From the NCBI GenBank assembly GCA_035375865.1, contig DAOSQO010000073.1, forward strand, positions 1 to 12,078: a stretch of DNA of 12,078 nucleotides, given 5' to 3'. Below the pieces are notes generated by a model that saw only the letters and a list, made by a program, of their open reading frames with translations, did no database searches and was not told the origin of the DNA. Position 1 is the stretch's first letter; each line of letters opens with the position of its first letter. Source of the DNA: BRH-c25 sp029553855 (GTDB taxonomy: Bacteria; Bacillota; Clostridia; Lutisporales; Lutisporaceae). This document shows positions 6,064-12,078 of the stretch, in pieces. The position numbers and the translations under genes were made by a program.

Positions 6064-6210
6064 GTTGTGAAGTCGTCTTTATTCTCACTGCCAATATATG
6101 TTATTATATATTTGGTTTATAAATGTAGAAGAATTTGATTCTAATGAAACCAAAATGAGAAAATGCAGTCTAACTATATAGCGTCAATTTATTATGGAAG
6201 AGTGAACAAT

Positions 6211-6918
6211 ATGGAAAAAATCATTGAGCTTTCAAATGTAAGAAAAATATACAGAATGGGAGATGAAAAAGTAGTAGCCCTTGACAGTATAAGCTTCGGT
6301 ATAGAGAAAAGAGAGGTATGCTGCCTGCTGGGAACTTCCGGTTCTGGGAAATCTACCATCCTGAACCTGATGGCGGGGCTGGAAAAACCGACAAAAGGCG
6401 AAGTAAGAATTAAGAAATATAATCTTGAAAGACTGAATGAAAGGCAGTTGGCAAAGCTCAGGCAGAAATACATAGGTTTTGTTTTTCAATCATATAATTT
6501 GCTGGAACACTTTACCGCATTGGAAAATGTGGCCCTACCGCTGATTTTTAAAGGAGTTGCAAAAGGCATTAGAGAAAGAAAAGCCAGGGACATGCTGAAG
6601 GCTGTCGGACTTGGAGATCGAATGAACCACAAGCCGTCACAAATGAGCGGGGGACAGCAGCAGCGAGTCAGCATTGCCAGAGCATTTATCACAAACCCGG
6701 AGATAGTTTTTGCAGATGAACCTACAGGCAATCTGGATACAAAGACCACCGGCGAAATAATGAACTTGATCATAGGAATGGCCGAAGAACATAACCAAAC
6801 ACTTGTGATTGTGACTCATGATCTGGAAATAGCGGGGTATGCCAATAGGATAATACATATAAAGGACGGAAATGTTGAGAGAAATGAAATTCAGAATGAA
6901 AAGGCGGGAATGTATTAA
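6211..6918 (+). CDS. ABC transporter ATPase, MacB/LolD type
   Basis: This is the energy-providing subunit of a MacB-type ABC system. The 235-aa protein has every ATPase motif: Walker A GTSGSGKST (41–49), Q-loop Gln93 in FQSYNLLEH, signature MSGGQQQR (145–152), Walker B IVFADEPTGNLD (165–176) and the switch His203 in VTHD. The ATG at 6211 is chosen because GGAAGAG lies 8 nt upstream and homology begins at once. An in-frame ATG at 6163 has no ribosome site. The protein is followed one base later by the secreted repeat protein and then by a FtsX-like permease, so the three probably form one machine at the membrane. MacB-type systems act as mechanotransmission exporters or envelope regulators rather than classic importers; the substrate is unknown. 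Confidence 0.93.
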   Translation: MEKIIELSNVRKIYRMGDEKVVALDSISFGIEKREVCCLLGTSGSGKSTILNLMAGLEKPTKGEVRIKKYNLERLNERQLAKLRQKYIGFVFQSYNLLEHFTALENVALPLIFKGVAKGIRERKARDMLKAVGLGDRMNHKPSQMSGGQQQRVSIARAFITNPEIVFADEPTGNLDTKTTGEIMNLIIGMAEEHNQTLVIVTHDLEIAGYANRIIHIKDGNVERNEIQNEKAGMY

Positions 6919-6919
6919 T

Positions 6920-9301
6920 ATGAAGAGGAGATTATTTATTGTTTTTTTAGCGGCAGTAATGGCCTTTACGGGAGCTGTGCATGTCAGTGCGGCTGCTCAA
7001 GGGGATATTGAGGTGGATTATGATCCTATTACTCCATCAAAGATTAACAGGGGGGATAGGTTCTCAATAGCTTTCAAACTTAAGAATGTAAGTGGTGAAT
7101 CAATAACAGAATTAAGCTACTCTATAACCACCAACAGCAATTTTAAAGTTTTAAGCGGAGATTCAAGCAAGGATCCTGCACATCTTGATCCAGAGGTATA
7201 TAATGTTAATTTAGAGTACTTGGGAGGCAGCAGGAACCTTCCCATTGCATTAACGTATAAAAAAGGTACGTCAGCCTCGGGCACAGTATATGAAAATATT
7301 GAGATTACTGAAATAGACGAAGACAGCTCATCTTCATCCTCCGGCAGTTCCGACAGCGAACCAAAGCTTATAATAGAGAGTACCTCGATACCTTCGGCAG
7401 CTGCCGGAGATACAATGAAAATACCCCTTACCATAACAAATGAAAGCCGTTATGCTGCCAGGAACATTACCGTAAAGCTGTCTCCCGGAGATTCGGAAAA
7501 CACCCCATTTGAAATGAACAGCCTCAATCTTTTTCAATCTATAAATACTCTAAATTCAAAAAAAAGTGATCTTATAGTTTTCAATCTGAAAGTCAAGCCC
7601 TATGCAGAGGAAAAGACTTATGAAATGAATGTGGAATTCAAGTATTACAATTCAAAGAACACTTATTTTACAAGCAGCGAAAAGATTTACGTGAAAATCA
7701 TAAATAGCGGAAATGAGCCAATATTGACAATACAGGATATCAAATACAGCGCAAACCCCGTAAAAGCCGGGGAGAAAATTCAAGTCAGCCTTAATATCTC
7801 CAATATGGGCGACACGGACGCTGAGGGAGTCAAGCTTTCCGTCGAAGGACTGAAAAAAGACGAGTTCACTTTGTCCAGCGGCGTTGACAGCTTCTATTTC
7901 GACAGGATAAAAGGCAATGAAAAAAAGAATATATTATTGAATCTATTGCCCGCAGATTCTATGGGTAACGGAAATTACGGCCTTGAAATAAAAATGGAAT
8001 ACAAGGATCAACGTAAGGTCAGCCATTCTGATGCTATTAGCTTTTTTATTAATGTCCAGGGCAGAAGCAAAAGCTCTAATGTGTTGTTGAAAAATATCGC
8101 AGCCACGCCTAAGGAAGTCAAGGCAAATGAGAATTTTACGCTAAGTTTTGATGTTTGTAATGAGGGAGTATCTGCTGCAAGGAATGTCAAAGTAACTGTG
8201 AAAGGCGAGGACGGAATAATATCCAAATCCCCCGATGTGAAAATCCTTGAAGAACTTGCGGCAGGAGAAGTGAAAAAATTAGAATACATACTCTATGCAA
8301 ACAGCGAGGCAAAAACTCAGAACCATAATCTATTGATAAATCTTGAATATGAGGATGCAGAAAGAGATAATTCCAAGAATACGGTCAATCAGTATGCCGG
8401 AATATATGTAAACGGCGGAAACAATAAAATTACTCCGAAAATAATCATAAGCAACTATAGCTTTGAGCCAAAAGTAGTCAGGGCCGGTGAAGAATTCAGC
8501 CTGGACCTGACCTTTATGAATACAAGCTTAACAAAAACAGTCAACAATATTAAGATTTATCTGACCGGAATAGATTCAAACAAAGAGGGAAATGTAGTAT
8601 TCACACCAGTCGGCAGCAGCAACACCTTTTTTATTGATTCGATAAAACCCAAGGGAGTTGCCGCAAGAAACATAAAAATGTACACAATACCCGATGCACA
8701 GCCAAAATATTACAATATTACAGCAAATATCGAATATCAGGATGGCGAGGGAGCTGAATACAAAGCCGAAGAGCTTATAGGAATTCCCGTAATTCAGCAG
8801 TCCAAGCTGGATGCTTCTGAAATAAATCTTCCAATGGAGGTTTTTGTAGGCCAACCCACTCCGATAAGCCTTCAATACTACAACAAAGGGAAAACAAAGC
8901 TTTCAAATCTTATGATTAAAGTTGAAGGCGATTTTCAGATAGAAAACGGAGAAGCTTATATCGGCAATTTCGAATCAGGCTCCAGCGATTACTATGAAGC
9001 AATGCTTACTGCGGCGCAACCAGGCGCCGCTAACGGAAAGGTGAAATTCAGCTTTGAGGACCCTTCGGGTGAGGAATTCACATATGAAAGGGAGTTTAAC
9101 ATAAATGCCGTGGAAATGCCCCCCATGGATATACCTGGGGATATGCCACCGATGCCTGTAAGTACTAAGGATAAAATAATGAACAAAACAATCAAAAATA
9201 AATATTTCTGGATTGGTATAGCAGTTGTTGCTGCCGGAATTTTCACATCCAGGAAGCTTATAAAAAACAAGAGAAGGAAGGGTATGGAGTTGGATGAATA
9301 G
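6920..9301 (+). CDS. Secreted, membrane-anchored protein with six Ig-like (COG1361/CARDB-type) repeats
   Basis: The 793-aa protein starts with a signal peptide (MKRRLFIVFLAAVMAF..., cleavage probably after Ala26 in VSAAA). Six related beta-sandwich repeats of roughly 110–120 residues begin near 29, 149, 268, 388, 507 and 630. Each carries a pattern like 'P-x-x-V-x-A-G-E-x-F-x-L-x-x-x-x-x-N'. A serine-rich linker (136–146) separates repeats 1 and 2. A Pro/Met-rich stretch (733–748) leads to a single membrane helix (about 763–778) and a basic tail (KLIKNKRRKG). The bulk is therefore outside the cell. The start is placed at 6920 because the signal peptide begins there and the ribosome site AAGGCGGGAA lies in the preceding gene; an in-frame ATG at 6872 would add 16 charged residues. 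Its position between ATPase and permease suggests it is a periplasmic-adaptor-like (MacA-like in role, not homologous) or substrate-contacting part. Its function is unknown. Confidence 0.85.
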   Translation: MKRRLFIVFLAAVMAFTGAVHVSAAAQGDIEVDYDPITPSKINRGDRFSIAFKLKNVSGESITELSYSITTNSNFKVLSGDSSKDPAHLDPEVYNVNLEYLGGSRNLPIALTYKKGTSASGTVYENIEITEIDEDSSSSSSGSSDSEPKLIIESTSIPSAAAGDTMKIPLTITNESRYAARNITVKLSPGDSENTPFEMNSLNLFQSINTLNSKKSDLIVFNLKVKPYAEEKTYEMNVEFKYYNSKNTYFTSSEKIYVKIINSGNEPILTIQDIKYSANPVKAGEKIQVSLNISNMGDTDAEGVKLSVEGLKKDEFTLSSGVDSFYFDRIKGNEKKNILLNLLPADSMGNGNYGLEIKMEYKDQRKVSHSDAISFFINVQGRSKSSNVLLKNIAATPKEVKANENFTLSFDVCNEGVSAARNVKVTVKGEDGIISKSPDVKILEELAAGEVKKLEYILYANSEAKTQNHNLLINLEYEDAERDNSKNTVNQYAGIYVNGGNNKITPKIIISNYSFEPKVVRAGEEFSLDLTFMNTSLTKTVNNIKIYLTGIDSNKEGNVVFTPVGSSNTFFIDSIKPKGVAARNIKMYTIPDAQPKYYNITANIEYQDGEGAEYKAEELIGIPVIQQSKLDASEINLPMEVFVGQPTPISLQYYNKGKTKLSNLMIKVEGDFQIENGEAYIGNFESGSSDYYEAMLTAAQPGAANGKVKFSFEDPSGEEFTYEREFNINAVEMPPMDIPGDMPPMPVSTKDKIMNKTIKNKYFWIGIAVVAAGIFTSRKLIKNKRRKGMELDE

Positions 9302-10658
9302 CATCGATATTGTAAGAATTACCCTGAAAAACCTTCTGAGAAGGAAAACGAGAACCCTGCTGACGGTAATGGGGGTTATTATCGGCACCGCTTCAATAGT
9401 AATAATGATTTCCATAGGTATTGGCATGAACGAAGGCTTTAAACAAGAAATATCAAGAATGGGAAGCCTCAATACAATTAACGTCCGATCCCCTGAAACA
9501 GGGATGTATTACGGGAACTATGAAGAGGGAAATGCCAGAGGAAATACAAAAAAAATGCGGGATTTAGATGATACTGCCGCGGCCGATTTTTCAAGAATCA
9601 GCGGAGTTGATTCCGTCATACCCTTTATAGAAACTCATGGTAAAATAAAAATAGGTAAATATATCGGTTATATTCAGCTTCAAGGGATTGATCCAAAGTA
9701 TATGGACAAATTAGGCCTGAAGGTTTCAGAGGGAAGACTTCTTGAAAGCGAAGACAAAACGAGCGTAGTGTTCGGCTTTGGAGTAAACAATAATCTATAC
9801 AACCCTAAGGCTATGAACAGATACGGATGGGGAGGCGGCAACCCGGAGGTAAATTTGATAAACGATAAAATAATGCTTTCTCTTGACATGTCTTATGGCG
9901 AAGAGTTTTACTATGGAGAAGAAATAAACCGAAAAAAGCCTTTGACGTATAAAATCAATGGGGTCGGTGTACTTGAGGAAGGAAGCTATGAGTATTACAA
10001 CAGTGCATTCATTGATATTACACAGTTTAAGAAAATAGTGAAGGACTTTAACAGAGGAAAGAACCAGAATGACAATTCCATGGATTACAGAAATATTAAG
10101 GGTTATTCAAGAATAATTGTTAAAGTAAAAGATATAAAGGATGTCCAAAAGATACAAAAACAGATAAAGGATATGGGCTTTTATGCAGACAGCCTTACCG
10201 ATATTCTTGAATCAATGCAGAAGACCACCTCAAGTATAAGAATTGTTCTGGGCGCAATCGGTGCGGTATCCCTGCTGGTTGCATCCATAGGCATAACAAA
10301 TACCATGGTGATGTCCATATATGAGCGTACCAGGGAAATAGGAATTATGAAAGTAATAGGATCCTCCCTGAGCGATATAAAAAAAATGTTCCTTTTTGAA
10401 GCAGCAACAATAGGGCTTTTGGGCGGTATAGTCGGATTGCTTTTAAGCTATGCATTATCATTCGGCCTGAATAAGGCAGGCTTCGCGCTGATGGGTTTTT
10501 TCGGCCCCGGAGGCGAAGGGAGCAAAACATCGATTATACCATTATGGCTGGCAGGCTGTTCAATGCTGTTTACAACAATCATAGGTTTAGTTTCAGGCTT
10601 TTACCCGGCAAGAAGGGCAATGAATCTAAGTGCATTAGAGGCAATAAGGAGAGAATAG
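9294..10658 (+). CDS. ABC transporter permease, MacB/FtsX type
   Basis: The 454-aa permease has the MacB layout. A first membrane helix (about 21–44) follows the basic NLLRRKTRTLLT start, with GVIIGTASIVIMISIG inside it. A large extracellular domain covers about 46–310. Three C-terminal FtsX helices follow at about 316–338, 368–390 and 416–437, with the conserved YERTREIGIMKVIGSS coupling loop (342–357) and the ending YPARRAMNLSALEAIRRE. The extracellular domain is Tyr/Gly/Asn-rich around 70–85 and 165–215. The gene overlaps the end of the repeat-protein gene by 8 nt, so translation is coupled. It should dimerise and couple to the ATPase encoded two genes upstream. The natural substrate cannot be told from sequence. 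Confidence 0.93.
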   Translation: MNSIDIVRITLKNLLRRKTRTLLTVMGVIIGTASIVIMISIGIGMNEGFKQEISRMGSLNTINVRSPETGMYYGNYEEGNARGNTKKMRDLDDTAAADFSRISGVDSVIPFIETHGKIKIGKYIGYIQLQGIDPKYMDKLGLKVSEGRLLESEDKTSVVFGFGVNNNLYNPKAMNRYGWGGGNPEVNLINDKIMLSLDMSYGEEFYYGEEINRKKPLTYKINGVGVLEEGSYEYYNSAFIDITQFKKIVKDFNRGKNQNDNSMDYRNIKGYSRIIVKVKDIKDVQKIQKQIKDMGFYADSLTDILESMQKTTSSIRIVLGAIGAVSLLVASIGITNTMVMSIYERTREIGIMKVIGSSLSDIKKMFLFEAATIGLLGGIVGLLLSYALSFGLNKAGFALMGFFGPGGEGSKTSIIPLWLAGCSMLFTTIIGLVSGFYPARRAMNLSALEAIRRE

Positions 10659-10668
10659 ATAAGGGTGT

Positions 10669-10742
10669 GCATTATAAAGCAGCTATGTGTAGTCATGCAT
10701 GTGTGACTACACATAGCTGCTTTATAGCGAAATGCTTTTCTT
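10669..10742 (+). terminator. Very long perfect hairpin ending the ABC operon
   Basis: Bases 10673–10695 and 10704–10726 are perfectly complementary (23 pairs) around an 8-nt loop whose centre includes CATG. Beyond a short asymmetric bulge GCATT (10669–10673) can alternatively pair with AATGC (10731–10735), bringing the structure next to a T-rich tract TTTTCTT (10736–10742). Position and T-tract suit a terminator for the operon, but the stem is far longer than needed. The rest of the gap to 10867 is AT-rich, and I see no clear promoter in it. Confidence 0.55.
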
Positions 10743-10867
10743 CAATTTAAACAAACTATTATGTTTTCCTTTCTTTCTGTATATCGATTGCATTAAAGGT
10801 AAAAATAGTAGTCATAAGTATAGTTTAACAAGATTATGCTTTTAATGAATCGGGAGTGTGATTATTT

Positions 10868-11602
10868 TTGAGTGATTTTTATATATTTGACTCTGATGAA
10901 GAGACAGGAGCAGGAGGAAAGGACGATTACAAGGACGAAAAGGATAAAGCCGCCGAGAGTATAAAGGAGCTTGGGGAAGTAAAGGTGCCATTATTCAGGA
11001 GCAATATTCACTGTATAACTGTAATCGGTCAGATAGAGGGACATGTGCTATTGCCGCCCCAAAACAAGTCAACTAAATATGAACACATAATACCCCAGAT
11101 TGTAGCAGTTGAAGAAAACCCAGAGATAGAAGGGCTTCTGCTGATACTTAATACAGTAGGGGGAGATGTCGAAGCAGGCCTTGCACTTTCAGAGCTTATT
11201 GTAAGCATGAGTAAACCTGCGGTTTCTCTTGTACTCGGCGGCGGCCACAGCATAGGAGTGCCTTTAGCCGTATCAGCAACTCACTCCTTCATAGCGCCTA
11301 CGGCAACAATGACAATACACCCAATAAGAATGAACGGTTTAATTATCGGCGTGCCGCAGACCTTCGATTATTTTAATAAAATGCAGGAGCGCATAATCAG
11401 GTTTATAGTTGAGCACAGCAATATAGATGTGGATTTGTTGAAAAAACTTATGTTTACTACCAGCGAGCTTGCAAATGATGTAGGTACAGTGCTTGTAGGA
11501 GCTGAAGCAGTCAAATATGGTCTTATTAAAGAGATAGGAGGGCTCCACCAGGCCATTGCAAAGCTTCGCAGTCTCATAACAGATGCGAAACAAAACGCAT
11601 AA
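10868..11602 (+). CDS. tepA: ClpP-like serine protease, TepA (translocation-enhancing) family
   Basis: This 244-aa member of the Clp-protease fold has the serine nucleophile Ser128 in GGGHSIGVPLAVS, the catalytic His151 in TMTIHPIRMNG and a likely Asp204 in ELANDVG. TVGGDVEAGLALSEL (96–110) forms the oxyanion strand region. The first 40 residues are highly charged and acidic, typical of the family's variable head. Translation probably begins at TTG 10868, with GGGAG at 10852–10856; a GTG just upstream runs into a stop. B. subtilis TepA (YmfB) lies in the same place before spoIIIE and is reported to degrade signal peptides and assist secretion. No partner Clp ATPase is present here. Membership in the TepA/SDH-type Clp family is firm; the substrate is not. 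Confidence 0.88.
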   Translation: MSDFYIFDSDEETGAGGKDDYKDEKDKAAESIKELGEVKVPLFRSNIHCITVIGQIEGHVLLPPQNKSTKYEHIIPQIVAVEENPEIEGLLLILNTVGGDVEAGLALSELIVSMSKPAVSLVLGGGHSIGVPLAVSATHSFIAPTATMTIHPIRMNGLIIGVPQTFDYFNKMQERIIRFIVEHSNIDVDLLKKLMFTTSELANDVGTVLVGAEAVKYGLIKEIGGLHQAIAKLRSLITDAKQNA

Positions 11603-11663
11603 GCCCTATTGCATACTGCAAATATGCGCATGGATTACTTTACTATTAGTTGGGAGCCTCCGG

Positions 11664-11692
11664 TTGCATGCATTACTAAATAAGACTATAAT
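11664..11692 (+). promoter_or_regulatory. SigA-type promoter ahead of the FtsK/SpoIIIE gene
   Basis: TTGCAT (11664–11669), a 17-bp spacer and a consensus TATAAT (11687–11692) give a start near 11699, about 40 nt before the coding start. This suggests vegetative expression of the translocase separately from tepA. Confidence 0.6.
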
Positions 11693-11737
11693 ATCATTAG
11701 AGAAAAATCAGGAATTATCAAATTATGGGGTGATTAC

Positions 11738-12078
11738 TTGGCAAAGAAAACCATGCAGAATAATATAAAGTATGAAATAGCGGGAGTATCACTGATATTA
11801 GCCAGCATATACATATACATTAGTCTTTTCAGCGAAAATTCAGGCATTGTAGGGGAAAAAATCAGGATTCTCCTTCTTGGGATTTTCGGGCTTGGTGCAT
11901 ATATAGTGCCGATACTTATTATTATAATTGGTTTAGCCATGGTGTACCGGAAGAACGAAATGCAGATAAATATCAAGTTTTATTCTTTCTGTACATTTTT
12001 GCTGGCGGCGCTCATAACGTTGTTTTTAGCCAATTATGCCGAAATAGAAGGCGCTGATGCAAAATGGCTTGACTCAGT
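11738..12078 (+). CDS. spoIIIE: DNA translocase FtsK/SpoIIIE, N-terminal part (cut by window end)
   Basis: The reading frame opens at TTG 11738 (MAKKTMQNNIKYEIAG...), 5 nt after GGGGTG, and stays open to the last base, giving 113 residues. Two or three hydrophobic membrane helices are visible: about 16–30 (VSLILASIYIYISLF), about 42–66 (ILLLGIFGLGAYIVPILIIIIGL) and about 80–96 (SFCTFLLAALITLFLAN). A basic MAKK start followed by multiple helices is typical of FtsK/SpoIIIE, and the location directly after tepA matches B. subtilis spoIIIE. The motor (Walker) and gamma domains lie outside the window, so the assignment rests on the N-terminus and gene order. FtsK/SpoIIIE pumps chromosomal DNA through the division or sporulation septum. 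Confidence 0.75.
   Translation, partial: MAKKTMQNNIKYEIAGVSLILASIYIYISLFSENSGIVGEKIRILLLGIFGLGAYIVPILIIIIGLAMVYRKNEMQINIKFYSFCTFLLAALITLFLANYAEIEGADAKWLDS

Noticed and set aside
6163..6210. Upstream ATG at 6163 for the ABC ATPase
   Set aside because: It lacks a ribosome site and adds 16 residues unlike the family; ATG 6211 has GGAAGAG at proper spacing.
6872..6919. Upstream ATG at 6872 for the repeat protein
   Set aside because: It would overlap the ATPase gene by 47 nt and put 16 charged residues before a clear signal peptide that starts at 6920.
11611..11627. GCATA/TATGC hairpin after tepA as a terminator
   Set aside because: It has only five base pairs, with no T-tract following.

Overview
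The window looks like chromosomal DNA of a low-GC, endospore-forming member of the Clostridia. The evidence is the dipicolinate synthase genes, a SigK-type promoter, AT-rich intergenic DNA with strong AAGGAG-type ribosome binding sites, and the order dpsA–dpsB–aspartokinase–ClpP-like TepA–FtsK/SpoIIIE. That order parallels the Bacillus subtilis spoVFA–spoVFB–asd–dapG–dapA–(ymfA)–tepA–spoIIIE region. The species cannot be named from the sequence.

The main result is that dpsB (spoVFB, dipicolinate synthase subunit B) is split by a compact 2,913-bp element. Residues 1–94 lie at 1249–1530 and residues 95–196 at about 4443–4752. Both junctions carry TACAG (1527–1531 and 4440–4444). Recombination between them restores a complete in-frame 196-codon gene through the conserved APxTGN segment. 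The element holds only two genes, divergently transcribed and filling it almost end to end: a 470-aa large serine recombinase (minus strand) and a 434-aa RelA/SpoT-type nucleotide pyrophosphokinase with a long C-terminal extension (plus strand). The att half-sites can be read in detail. The deduced attP has CAAAACTA inverted at positions 20–27 on both sides of a central CA. The right half of the deduced attB has CAAAATTA at 15–22, a 5-bp inward shift, as expected from attB/attP geometry in large serine integrases. This is a skin-like (sigK-intervening-like) sporulation gene interruption. Interruption of spoVFB has, to my recollection, been reported in some Bacillus cereus-group strains, but this two-gene element with a (p)ppGpp-synthetase-like cargo is much smaller.

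Layout. 1–374: a candidate structured RNA, a terminator-like hairpin and a SigK-type promoter just ahead of dpsA. 375–4752: dpsA and the split dpsB with its element. 4777–6006: aspartokinase (dapG type), feeding the pathway that supplies dihydrodipicolinate, followed by a terminator. 6211–10658: a tightly packed three-gene operon of a MacB-type ABC ATPase, a secreted membrane-anchored protein with six Ig-like repeats, and a MacB/FtsX-type permease, ending in a very long hairpin. 10868–11602: TepA, a ClpP-like protease. 11738 to the end: the N-terminus of a FtsK/SpoIIIE DNA translocase, cut by the window edge.

How it may work together (inference): in growing cells dpsB is broken and no dipicolinate is made. 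In the mother cell the recombinase would excise the element, SigK would transcribe dpsA and the rebuilt dpsB, and the synthase would make dipicolinate from the aspartate pathway. The germ line, carried by the forespore, keeps the element.
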